Of a stretch of 64,000 nucleotides of DNA, positions 40,293 through 52,400 are shown one piece after another. Where the stretch lies: NCBI RefSeq assembly GCF_002775205.1, contig NC_036456.1, positions 25,455,850 through 25,519,849 on the forward strand, in the 5' to 3' direction. The notes under the pieces are model-generated. The model made no database searches. It was not told where the DNA came from and saw nothing but the letters and a program-made list of their open reading frames with translations. The DNA comes from Xiphophorus maculatus. Lineage: Eukaryota; Chordata; Actinopteri; Cyprinodontiformes; Poeciliidae. How positions within the stretch are numbered: position 1 is the stretch's first letter; the number at the start of each line of letters is the position of its first letter. Both the position numbers and the translations under genes were made by a program.

Positions 40293-43200
40293 CTAGGGGG
40301 CGGGAGTTGTAACTCCCACTAACCTACTGCTCAGCAGCTTTAGAGTTATGTCAGAAGGCAGTCCTTGTCTTTTCAGCTCCTCTTTGATCTGGAGAGGAAA
40401 AAACATAAAATCAGTTCTACATTATATAAACAATAAGTCACACACAAAAAAACTAAACCACATTTTTATGCTAAAAATCAGAGTTGAGTTTTGAATCAGG
40501 TTTACAAATCCATCAAGTTAAAATCATGCTTTGCGAAATATTATATAAGGAAAGTAAGTACATCCATTAATTTTCTTCCTCTTATCTGGTGTTGCAACTT
40601 AAGTAGGGAGTCCCAGAATGTGTCTACTCAGCATTATCTAGGATATCTGTTCCTTTTGTGACCTGTGGTTAGTAGAAGATGTTGTTCTAAAGCCTGGGTA
40701 AACAAATAAAGGAAACATGGTACATCTATGTGTGTATGCGTGTTTCAGATCAGAGCTATAGCTTGGGGAAGCATTGTGTTGTTACTTTGTTCTCCTTGTA
40801 TGCAAATATTTTGACATAATGTCAATCATCTTTGTTTAAAGTTTCCATGTCACCACAATCTCATTCTTTCAGTCACTACCCAAAGCTCGTGATCATAGAT
40901 GAGGGAATGCAGATCGACCGACAAATCAAGAACTTCACCATTCAGCTATTTATCACCTCGATAAACGTGTAGCGTTCCCGCAAATCAGAAACAAAACTCT
41001 AGCTAAACCTGCTAGATTAGAATGAAACTGAATATCTTTAACATTGATGTGAAAGAGGTTACTGACCAGGTTCATGATGGTTGCAGAATCAGTCTCCATC
41101 GACAGTGTTGTTGAGATCATTGCATCCAGAGCCAAAACATAATCTAGAAGAACAGAGAGTCAACATTACTATTTAAAATAGAATAATAACAGAAAAAATT
41201 AAGTTTAAACATAATATGTTATCCTCTATATCCTTTAGACATAATCTAAACTATAAATGAAGGAAGCCATCAGGTTAGGACCTTGTTAACAGTCTATATT
41301 TAACAGGTTTGGTGATGTTTTCTAACATGAACTTCTGTCACACTTACTTGGTCCTGGGACTGGTGTTGAATTTGGGGTGGAGGATGCAAGAGGTGTAGTT
41401 GTTGTGGGTTGGTTGGTTGTAGTTAGTGGAGGTGCAGTCGTACTCGGGTGGGAAACAGCCGTTACTAAGACGCATCGAAGGTCAGACTGGTACACAGAGC
41501 CAGATGAACTGTGGAGGTAAATAAAGCAAAAGCAACAGCTTTGATATAAAACTATTCATAAAATAAGCAGATAATTCAGTTTAATGAAGCCTTTAAACAA
41601 CAGTTTGTACAAACTCAGTATTAAGCTGATATAAAGCAACTATCAATGCCACAATTTCTGAAAATTAAATTATGATTCTGCTGTGATGAACCCAACAATC
41701 ACTAATTACCTGTTTTAAACATCTTTGTTCTTTTATGACTTTAAATAACAATTAATTATTCAAATTAGATTAAAAACATTCTATGTAAGGAAACCCAGCA
41801 GATTACATCAAGTCATTGAGTTGCAACATTCATTCCTCCTGGATGAGCACGTAGCTCTTGTATTGCATCATTGACTCTATAGCAATCCCTCATGCCGATC
41901 ATGCGCATTGAGCCAATAGAGAGGAAAAACTCCTCTATAGCAGGAAGAAATCTCTAGCAGAACCAGAACCAGAACCTGGGTCAATACAAGTGGCCGTCTG
42001 CCACGAATGGAGGTTTGAGAAGAAAGAAACAGATTAATTAGGTGATTTAGGATTATTTCTGTTGTTCATAAAACTAAAATGTTAGAGGGAGATTGATTAT
42101 TAGACAGCAGGATTATCTCAGCTGATGCCGTCCAGGAAAGAATCAGACCAAACAAAATGCCAGACCAGATGGAGCTTCAATGGAGAGAAAAATATCTGAG
42201 AGAAAACAAAAAGTTAACAGTTGAAACAACAGTAAATTAAATAAAACACTAACTTTGCTTGGACAACAAAGCAGAGAGTTTTGTTCAGTCCTCTATCACT
42301 GGCAACTGGTGTCCATGTCAGGGTGAAGTTTCCTGATCCAGATGAACTCTTGGTTACACCTGCCGGCCCGCTGATCAGGATCTCAGTGGTCCTTTAATAA
42401 ACAGGAGAGACACAGTTTGTTGGATTTATATGTCCAAAGCTTCTCCACCTGCAAAGACAGGATCTTCTTGTGTTTCTTTATTGATACTGTAAGATGATTT
42501 ATTTTTCCTTTTCAATTAATGTGGCTACATACAGTCATTTACTAACATTGATCTATAGCTAAGGAAATGTGCTGTGCCTTTAAGATGAGCTGCTTGCTTC
42601 TTCTTCGTGGGTTTTTGTAAGGAGGGCCCGAGACGGGTTCTGATCTGTTAACCTGAAGGTTGAATAAAAGTCTGGACAGCTACGTTATTCCTCTCAGTGT
42701 TCTGCTGTTTCTCCACCTATGACCTCCTATTTTATGGTAACATAAATTTACCCAACATCTTAGTGTTACAATATCATGTTTTTACTTTATTCATTCTTAG
42801 AGTCGGAGAAATTTAACACCAGATTTTGACTCCTGAAAATGTTGACACAATCCAACTTTAATTTGTATTAATCACTCACTCAGCCTGGGTTGCTTCTGCT
42901 CTGACGATGATTTCTAGAGTCTCGCTGTCATTGGTTGAGATCTGAGCTCCATGTTCAGGAGTTGGAGGCAGAAACCTGGGCAGATATTCACCTTCTGTGC
43001 AGGATGGAGCTGCAGGATCCACTGGAAGAAAATAATAAAGAAACAAGTTAATTCAAGCTGAAAGGAACTGATCAGTTTGGTCATTAAATCAAACATGAAG
43101 CTGCTGGAAGGTTAAATTTAGTTTCATCATGTTCCTTCATGAACTTTGGGCCAAAGTTGTGACTGTCTATTTTAATCGGTAATTGCTGATATTTCAAATG

Positions 43201-45139
43201 TTTTCCAACAAATCCAACATATTCAGCTCAGAAACAAACACTTCAAGTCCAGAGCAGCTCAATGTATCTCAAATTAAGCTGATAAACTGCAGTTTTACCT
43301 CTGAAAACAAACTGGATAGGGATGCTGCTGATGGAGTCACTGGTTGTTGCCACTTGTTGTCCACCACTGTTAACAGTCAGAGTGATGGTTTGTCTGGGAA
43401 AATCCTCCATCACCATCTGAACCACATACGGACCTTCATTGCTGCTGTTGGTGGGACTGAATGACAGAGAACAAGACTGGAAGAGAACAGAGAGAAGAAG
43501 AAAAAGATCCAAACTGAATCAAAGATTAAGTGGAATATTTTTTATAGTCATTTTACTGAAAATCAGATTCAACAGATAAGTAAGTAAAAGTAAACTAGAT
43601 GAAACAAAAATACAGTAAAGTACAGATAAAATGATTAAAAAGTCCAATGTTAGAAAGTGCATGGGTTGCATGCAAGAGTGAACTCTTTCTAATTCACTCA
43701 TTAGTCACGTTTAATAAAGTTTGAAGTAAATCCAGCCTAATCCAGTTCCTGTAACTCAAACATTTAATACTCACTGATGAGACATTGAGGACAGACGGAG
43801 GAGTGCAGATGTTGCACTCTGGATAAACAGCATATCTGCATCTAATGTCGTCTCCATCTGGATCAGAGACCAACAGGTTGATGTTTCTCTGACAGTTTGA
43901 AGGAACTCTGACAGAAAAAGAAAAACACACCTCTATCAGTCCTTCAGGTGTTTGCTTCATAATTTTAACCTGTCTGACTGGATCTTCATGTTTCTTCCTG
44001 ATAAGACTTTGTTTTTAATCATCATTGTGTTTGTTTCTTATAGAACAAACTACAGAATCGTTTCAGTTCAGTTTGTAATGATAAACTTTCTACAGAACAA
44101 ACTTACCGATTTATTTTATATTGATTTATCTGATTCATTGTTTCAAATACAATATTGTTCACTTAGAAGAATCAGCATCAGCTGGATTATCAAATACATA
44201 AAATCTACTTTTGTAAACAAGTTTTTATTTTTATGATAATCATTTTTTGCTTCTGATTCAAAGAGTTTTATCTGTAAATGGTGACGAAAAATACAAAATA
44301 AAAACAATGATCATCTCAATAAGTTGCAGTCAGTCAAAGGCTTTAATAATGGATAAAATATTGTAAATAATGAACAGGATTACCTCACTAGAGGGATGAT
44401 GTTGGTCCGGGGTGATGAACCTGGTTTGTTGATGTCGGAACGGTTTCTCAAGTCTAAGTGCCATCCATATGTCGATGATACAATCGCATTTCTGTTTTCT
44501 ATCCAGTTTGGAGGAGAATACCTACAGTGGATGATACATTCTACAGTGTTATGGTGAAATAATGCAGCATTTAAGATAAAATCTCTAAAGACAAACAAAA
44601 CTACGTATTTTTTTATGAACTGACGAAAGATTTTCTTCTTTAGAAAACAGGAAAACCTAATCAGCCCAACTGATCAATCTGTCTTACAGGAGTTTAGTAT
44701 TTTATCTGTTCTTGGTTATAATTTGAACATAATAAAATATATTTATAAATATTTCTGATATATACTTACACATCACTATATGTATTCAGGTATAACGAGA
44801 CCCTCCTAATATATACTTTCTGACACCATTCACCTCTGCTTTCATCGACTAGATAAATTGGATACGGACTACAGTCTCCACGACAAAACCAAGAGTCAAA
44901 CTCTTCACATGAGCTGAAGCTCATCCTCCAGTCCTCGGTTACCTGTGGAATTAAAGTGAAGATTGGTAAATACATCTTATTTTTTCCAGAAAAAAATCTA
45001 ATACTTTATTTTACACATAAGCTCAACTTACTGGGTATCCAAATGGCTGAAGTTCTCCAACAGAGTAGCTAAAGACGACGCCATAGTAAGAAGCTTGAGC
45101 TCCGCTGATTAACAGCAGCAGCAACACAAACGACAACAT
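40293..45139 (-). CDS. Copy 4 of the secreted glycoprotein family
   Basis: Exons: 45139-45032, 44942-44770, 44521-44384, 43907-43775, 43476-43299, 43021-42880, 42391-42254, 41508-41348, 41143-41067, 40388-40293. They have the same lengths as copy 3 and give 447 residues without a stop. Signal peptide, Cys-rich exon 2 (EEFDSWFCRGDC), DPDGDDIRCRY in exon 4, Thr/Pro stalk in exon 8, C-terminus SSRLVGVTTPAP. Differences from copy 3 cluster in exon 2, exon 5 and the last exon. Tail-to-tail with copy 3. Probably secreted; function unknown. Confidence 0.75.
41745..42010 (-). repeat. Same retroelement 3'-end repeat, intron 7 of copy 4
   Basis: Reverse complement of 36000-36250 with few differences. 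Confidence 0.55.
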
Positions 45140-45294
45140 GTTGACAGAGTGAAGGTTTCCTGAGAAAGACTGAAAGTTACTAGAGACAAATGAAGTTATT
45201 CTTCCACAGACAGGCTCTGGTCCACACCCACTGGTGATGGTTCACTGGTATGTCACAGCATAATGGACCAGGATGTCCTTGTTTATTCTTATTC

Positions 45295-45390
45295 TGTTGT
45301 ATGTTGTTTTTAACTTCTTTGTACAAGCACTTTGAATTGTCTTTGGCTGAAAGGTGCTATATAAATAAAGTTGCCTTGCCTTTACCTGGT
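45295..45390 (+). repeat. LINE/SINE 3' tail upstream of copy 4
   Basis: GTACAAGCACTTTGAATTG, GGTGCTATATAAATAAAG and TTGCCTTGCC form the typical end of a fish LINE/SINE. The same insertion occurs at 54893-54988, so it predates the copy 4/5 duplication; it is absent upstream of copy 3. Confidence 0.65.
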
Positions 45391-46084
45391 ATGAGGAAAC
45401 AATCTTATTGCTGAAAGATTACATTCACACTTAAAAAATGGGAAATATGATTTACAGTAACTGGAAAAGTTATGAACCTTTTGTTTAAGAAAATAAAATC
45501 ACTAAGTGAGAGGAAACAATTTTATTTGTGAACAGATTTTAAAACTCAACCAGCTTCTTTTGAAGAAACGTCAAGTTTTTATATCAACACAGCTCAATAT
45601 TTAGCAGCATCCATTAAATCCAGCCTTTATTTAATATAATGTTTTGATCATTCAAAATGTGAATTCATGTCAACAAACCTGTTGGAAAAAACATCAACTT
45701 AGAGATTAAACAAATTTAATGACATTTTATATTGATAAACAGTTAATGACTTTAAAACAGATTAATATATTTAATACATGGTGTCAAAAAAAAGTTATTT
45801 TAAAATAAAAATGTTGTTGGTTTTGTGGTTGCTATTTGTAAACCTAAATAATATCCAGCTGCTGGTTGGAAGGTAAATATTTCATCTACCAGATTTTTCT
45901 CCAGCTCACCTGAGGTTAAATTTAGTTTTGTTACATTCCTTCATGTATTTTAGGTGAAAAGTGTCTATATTAATGTGTAGTAATTATTGATATTTCAAAT
46001 GTTTACCAACAGATTCAACATTAGCATGAATATCAATTCATCTCTGTGGGTCCAAATCAATCTGATCGATCTGTGCAGCTTTTC

Positions 46085-46961
46085 CTCTGAAAACAAACTG
46101 GACAGGGATTCTGCTGATGGCGTCGCTGTTAGTTTTCACTTCCTGTGAACCGTTATTGTCTGTTGAGTGAAAATCCTCCACCATCATCTGAACCGCATAC
46201 GGACCTTCAGCACTGCTGTTGGTGGGACTGAATGACAGAGAACAAGACTGGAAGAGAACAGAGAGAAGAAAAAGATCCAAATTAAAACTGAATCAGACAA
46301 TTACAGATTAAGTGAAATATATTTTATTTTCATTTTATTGTGAGTGACATTTAGCAAAACATGACAGGGAGCCTGTGGAATCATTCAACAGATAAGTAAA
46401 TGAACAAAAAATAATAAAAAAGATGAAATTCAAATGCAGCAAAGCACAAAAAAATCAAATAATACAAAGTGGATCATTTTAATGATAATTCAACTGCTTA
46501 ATAAGTTGAAACAGTCTAGTAGTTGTTAGACTTATATTTGTCTGATACCAGCAGCTGAAAGAATATGATTGTGTCAGGAAGCTCAGAGCTCTGATCCTGC
46601 AGCAGCTTGCAGAGATCCTGGAAACATTCAGCAAACCTTAGACAAATATTTTATTACCAATATTCTGATTTCAACTTAAAACTGAAAACCACTTTTCTCT
46701 CAGGTTTTACATCATCGTAGGAGTTTTAAAAAGTTGTGTAAAGCATTTCAGAGGAGGGAACTCTTTCTAATCCAGACTGATTAATGAAGCTGACTGCAAA
46801 TCCATCTTATTTATTATCAACATTTGATTCTTAGTGATGAAACATTGAGGACATTCAGTGAAGTGCAGATAATACACTTTATTAGCTGCATATCAGCATT
46901 TGATGTCGTCTCCTTCTGGGTCTAAAACCAACAAGTTGTTTTTCTGACAGTTTGAATAAAC
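46085..46961 (-). pseudogene. Exon 4 and 5 relics upstream of copy 4
   Basis: Exon-5-like sequence at 46247-46085 (SCSLSFSPTNSSAEGPYAVQ) has an internal 15-bp deletion and a destroyed donor. Exon-4-like sequence at about 46961-46834 has in-frame stops and a broken donor. Same arrangement as at 55693-56577. Confidence 0.65.
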
Positions 46962-47206
46962 TCTGTGAAAAGTAAACAGAACATATTTTATGTGCAGGTT
47001 TTTCATGTGTTTGTTTCATAATTTAAAACCTGTTTTTACCCACAACATTTTGTTTTTACTAAAAAAAAACATTCAGTTTCATCTAATTATAAACTCAACT
47101 ACTGTACACACATAATCAAATTTATTTTATGCTGAATTACCTTATTAGGTGTTTTAAATAAAATAATGTTCACTTTGAAGCAACAGCATCAGATTAACTT
47201 CCCCAT

Positions 47207-48575
47207 TGTTGAGGGAAAATGATTATTTTTAGTGCTTAATACAGTTAATCTTACGGCACGTCTAAAAGGTATATTGAACATTCTTATTTTGAACAAATTT
47301 CTTAATTTTGAACAGGTTTGTGTTAAAGATTTAAAACTAAACTATTGATGGGCAAGCATTCAGAGAGCAGTGACCAAATGCAGAACAAAGGGGATCTCTC
47401 GGTGAGGCTCCTGCGGTGTTATCAGACAACGGAAGGCCATAAAATTAGCATCTCCTGGAAGGGCACTATCACTTGAGCCTGGAGGAGAGAAGCCTGTTTG
47501 GTTCACAGAAGATCAAAAGTCTTCCAGAACTAACATCTGGGATGGTGTAAAACTGAATACAACATAGAATGTTGAAACAACTAACATTTAACTTCTAAGA
47601 CATTTTTCTAAATATTAATAGCATGTTTTTAATGAAGATTGTATTATCTAATTTTAGAACTACTAATCTAGTAAATGATGAATGTATTTGAAAATTGTAC
47701 TATCTGTGACAATATCAGAATCAAATGGAAATTGTTTGAATGAAAATGTTTTGTTTAGTATTAGAAGATTGCTCAGGAATTATACCTCATTTTTGTTCTG
47801 TTGATTTTATGTGTTATTTTTGACAAGACTCAATCTTTTGAGGTGCTGGGTGCAGAGGAGAAAAACTGGGGTTTGTAAAGATAACCTTTCTTTGAACCGA
47901 ATTACTGGATTTAAGTTTGCCTTGAGAATTTATGTAAGGAGAGATAACGGGAGAGACTTCGGATTTCACAGGTATCTGTGAAATCTTATCTTTTCTTTTT
48001 CTTTACCCAAATGACCATAGAACTCAGGAGGCCAGGATGCAGCTGTTTGCTCTTTTGTCGAATCAGAGAGCAAATGGCCTTTGATGTTTGGCGTAAATTA
48101 GGGGGAGTTCTAAGTTTTTCTGAGTGTCCAAGGTAGCTTCCAGTTGGTCAACCAGAGGTACGCCTTAATTGAATATATTAAAAAGGAAAGACACACCTTT
48201 AGTATAAGAGTTCGTGCACAGGAGTAATAATTCAGACAGCTGCCACCATTTTGCTTTTTGCATCAGCTCTCTCCAAAGACGCGTCTGTCTCGTCTTTGTT
48301 TGTCTTTGTCTTTGACGCGTCTTTGCCTTTTCTTTGTTTTTCTTTCTCTATTTTTCCTGTCTCAGGTAATGAATGTATATCTCTGTTCCTCTGCAGTTTT
48401 GTTGTTAATTCATGCGTTGCTTTGTATGGGATTAAACTCTGTGATTCTGTGACGTCAACGCGCAGTGTTGTTTTCTCTGTGGCTGCACGTCGCCCGCTGA
48501 GAGGACCCGGGAGTTGAAGGAAGAGAGAGCCAAACTTTTTTCCAAAGTTAATTTATAAATTATTCTTCCTTAATA
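47207..48575. mobile_element. 1,369-bp insertion with 4-bp duplication (CCAT), probably a solo LTR
   Basis: It interrupts the sequence TTCCCATCAAAGAATCAAC, which is continuous at about 38669 and 56808. CCAT flanks it on both sides. It begins TGTTGAGGG and ends CTTAATA. The interior has a TATA-like GTATAAGAG near 48203, then pyrimidine-rich and CpG-containing sequence, and a pronounced TCTTTGTTTGTCTTTGTC tract. No coding region is recognised, which suits a solo LTR. The open frames near 48250-48517 are not convincing proteins. Confidence 0.6.
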
Positions 48576-48605
48576 CCATCAAAGAATCAACTTTTGTGGT
48601 CGGTA

Positions 48606-48889
48606 CTTAAACACAGTTTCTTGCTCAAAATTAGAGTTGAGCTTTGTTTCAGGTATACAAATCCTTCAAGTTAAAGTCATATTTTGTGTAACACTATACA
48701 AAGAAAAGACATCCATCCATTTATTTCCTTCCTGTTATCTGATGTTGCAGCCCAAAATGTGTCTACTCAGCATTGTCTAGGATATCTGTTCCCTTTGTGA
48801 CCTGTGTTTGGTTGAGGATGTTGGAGTAAAAAATTCCTTCTACAGCCTGTGAAAATAAATTATTCAAACAAAACGAGATGTTGGTATGT

Positions 48890-48931
<42 letters not shown>

Positions 48932-49170
48932 ATTGTAATAAGATTCTGTTGCACATCCCTGCTTCAGAGCAGAGGTAAAGCTGGGCTGTGTTGTTACTCT
49001 GTCCTCCTTGCATGTGAGTACTTTGACATTGTCAACCATCTTTGTTTATGGGTTTCCCACCATCTCATTCTTTCAGGGATTACTGAAAGCTTGTGATCAT
49101 AGATGAGGGAGGGAATGCAGATCGACCAATAAATCAAGAGCTTCACCTTTTGATTCAGCTGTTTTCATCA
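48606..49170 (-). repeat. Duplicated intron fragment with (TG)n (48895-48926)
   Basis: Nearly the same sequence as 10006-10600 of the copy 2 relic, including its intron and microsatellite, but without the flanking exons. It marks a partial duplication between the left and right parts of the cluster. Confidence 0.65.
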
Positions 49171-49473
49171 TCATTTCCTCTCCATAATCTTATGGAGAGG
49201 ATAACCTGGTTCCACTGTGTCTGTCTCACCACCTCACCACAACACATCATGACAGTATCATGTAATTTTATTCTGTTTGCAATAATGAACAACTGGAGAT
49301 AATATGCATGAGAATGTTCTGACTTTACAGTATTTGTTCAGATTAAAATAAAACACGTTTTCATTTAAATGAATTAAAATAAGTATAACCACAAGAAACA
49401 GATGAGAGATTAAAACCTTATACATTAAATCACTTTCCCCAGCAAGGATCAGATTCATTCTCATTTTTAGCCA

Positions 49474-52400
49474 CTAGGGGGCGGCGGTTGTGACTTGCAC
49501 CGCGCCACTGCTTAACAGCTTTAGAGTTATATCTGGTGACAGTCCTCGTCTTATCAGCTCCTCTTTGATCTGGAGAGGAAAAAACATGAAATCAGAGCTA
49601 AAATAATATGAACAGAAAATCACAAGAACAAAAATAAACCACATTTTTATGCTAAAAATCAGGGTTGAGCTTTGAATCAGGGGCTTTGAGCTAAATGAGC
49701 TCTTCACTTGCAACTTCTTTATGTTAAAATATTAACATTTATGTTAAAATAACATTTTGTCTAAATCTGTTCATCTAAAAAGGAATGCTGCAGAAGACAA
49801 AAATAAATCTTTACTGCAGGAGCAGCTAAACCTGTTGGACTAGAATGAACCTCATTGTTGTCTTTAACATTGACGTCAACAAAGTTACTGACCAGGTTGG
49901 TGATGGTTGCAGAGTCAGTCTCCAGTGACAGTGAAGTGGAGATTTTTGTATTCAGAGCCAAAACATAATCTGGAAACACAAAGAGTCAACATTACTACTT
50001 AAAACAGGATCATTAATCCATAAGCAACACTTGGCTGTGTTTATGCAAACTTAGAAGAAATTGATCAGGCGGTGAATTTTCATGCAAGTTTTATATTTTC
50101 ATATTTTCCCCCTTTAAGGCTTTAATGCACCTTTTAAACTAAATGCAGAATTTTCTGTCCCTTTGGCAACGTTTGGGCTGCTAATTCCCATTCAGACTCC
50201 ATTTTATTCATCATACAATTTAGTTTCTGTTTTATCTCTGGTGTTGAAATTCCTCAGAAATAACATTATTTTCCAGTTGGTGAAGGTATTTTGTAAAATA
50301 AATAAGCGAATTTAAATATCACCACATTCCTAAAATAATGTCTTATAGTGTCATTTTTTGCCAAAATTGTTTTTTCTTTGGGGTTTGTCTGTGTTTGTTT
50401 GTTTGTTTTTGCCGTAAACATCTTTAGGATAGAAAGAGGTGCTGATTGTTTATTTATTTATTTTTATTTTATTTTATTTTTTTTAAATGGGGTAGGCGAT
50501 TGTGTTAGAAAGGAGAGGATTTATGAGAGAGAAGAAAATACAGGTTTTATAGTTTAAATTAGTAAAAAACTACAATATTTATCACAAGGAATGAAGCTAA
50601 TAATTGCATTTGTTAAAGAAAAGATGATGTCATATCGCTAAATAAAACATTGAAAAGACTCTTTATGCCCCAGGAACACACATGGATCAAAAGTTTCATT
50701 ATCAATGTTGCTAATTGTTGTCTTGCATTATTTTTAAAGCCATTTGTGAAGAAGAAAACATTTCATAAACATATATTTGGTCAAGAGCAGATTTAAAGTG
50801 TCCATAAGGTTAAAACCTCTTAACCCTGGAAAATACAATGGAGAAACGACATGCAGGCGTTCAGCTGCAGGTTAATGGGGTTACTGATAAAAAGGCTTCA
50901 GGTGACATTCATCAGGTTTGGTGATGTTTTCTAACATGAACCTCTGTCACACTTACTTGGTCCTGGGACTGGAGTTGAGTTTTGGATGGAGGATGCAAGA
51001 GGTGTAGTTGTTGTGGGTTGGTTGGTTGTAGTTAGTGGAGGTGTAGTTGTACTCGGGTGGGAAACAGCCGTTACTAAGACGCATCGAAGGTCAGACTGGT
51101 ACACAGAGCCAGAGGAGCTGTGGAGGTAATTAAAGCAAAAGCAACAGCTTTGATATAAAACTATTAATAAAATATGCAGATAAATCAGTTTAATGAAGAC
51201 TTTAAACAACAGTTTGTACAAACTCAGTATTAAGCTGATATAAAGCAACTATCAATGCCACAATTTCTGAAAATTAAATTATGATTCTGCTGTGATGAAC
51301 CCAACAATCACTAATGCCCTGTTTTAAACATCTTTGTTCTTTTATGACTTTAAATAACAATTAATTATTCAAATTAGATTAAAAACATTCTATGTAAGGA
51401 AACCCAGCAGATTACATCCAGTCATTGAGTTGCAACATTCATTCCTCCTGGATGAGCACGTAGCTCTTGTATTGCATCATTGACTCTATAGCAATCCCTC
51501 ATGCCGATCATGCACATTGAGCCAATAGAGAGGAAAAACTCCTCTATAGCAGGAAGAAATCTCCAGCAGAACCAGAACCAGAACCTGGGTCAATACAAGT
51601 GGCCGTCTGCCACGAATGGAGGTTTGAGAAGAAAGAAACAGATTAATTAGGTGATTTAGGATTATTTCTGTTGTTCATAAAACTAAAATGTTAGAGGGAG
51701 ATTGATTATTAGACAGCAGGATTATCTCAGCTGATGCCGTCCAGGAAAGAATCAGACCAAACAAAATGCCAGACCAGATGGAGCTTCAATGGAGAGAAAA
51801 ATATCTGAGAGAAAACAAAAAGTTAACAGTTGAAACAACAGTAAATTAAATAAGACACTAACTTTGCTTGGACAACAAAGCAGAGAGTTTTGTTCAGTCC
51901 TCTATCACTGGCAACTGGTGTCCATGTCAGGGTGAAGTTTCCTGATCCAGATGAACTCTTGGTTACACCTGCCGGCCCGCTGATCAGGATCTCAGTGGTC
52001 CTTTAATAAACAGGAGAGACACAGTTTGTTAGATTTATTTGTCCAAAGCTTCTCCACCTGCAAAGACAGGATCTTCTTGTGTTTCTTTATTGATACTGTA
52101 AGATGATTTATTTTTCCTTTTCAATTAATGTGGCTACATATAGTCATTTACTAACATTGATCTATAGCTAAGGAAATGTGCTGTGCCTTTAAGATGAGCT
52201 GCTTGCTTCTTCTTCGTGGGTTTTTGTTTTAGGAGGGCCCGAGACGGGTTCTGGTCTGTTAACTTGAAGGATGAATAGTCTGGACAGCTAAGTTATACCT
52301 CTCAGTGTTCTGCTGTTTCTCCACCTATGACCTCCTATTTTATGGTAACATAAATTTACCCAACATCTTAGTGTTAATATGTCATAATGTTTTTACTTTA

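Noticed and set aside
48251-48517. 88-codon plus frame in the 47207-48575 insertion
   Set aside because: Low-complexity Ser/Phe/Val composition from a pyrimidine tract; no domain.
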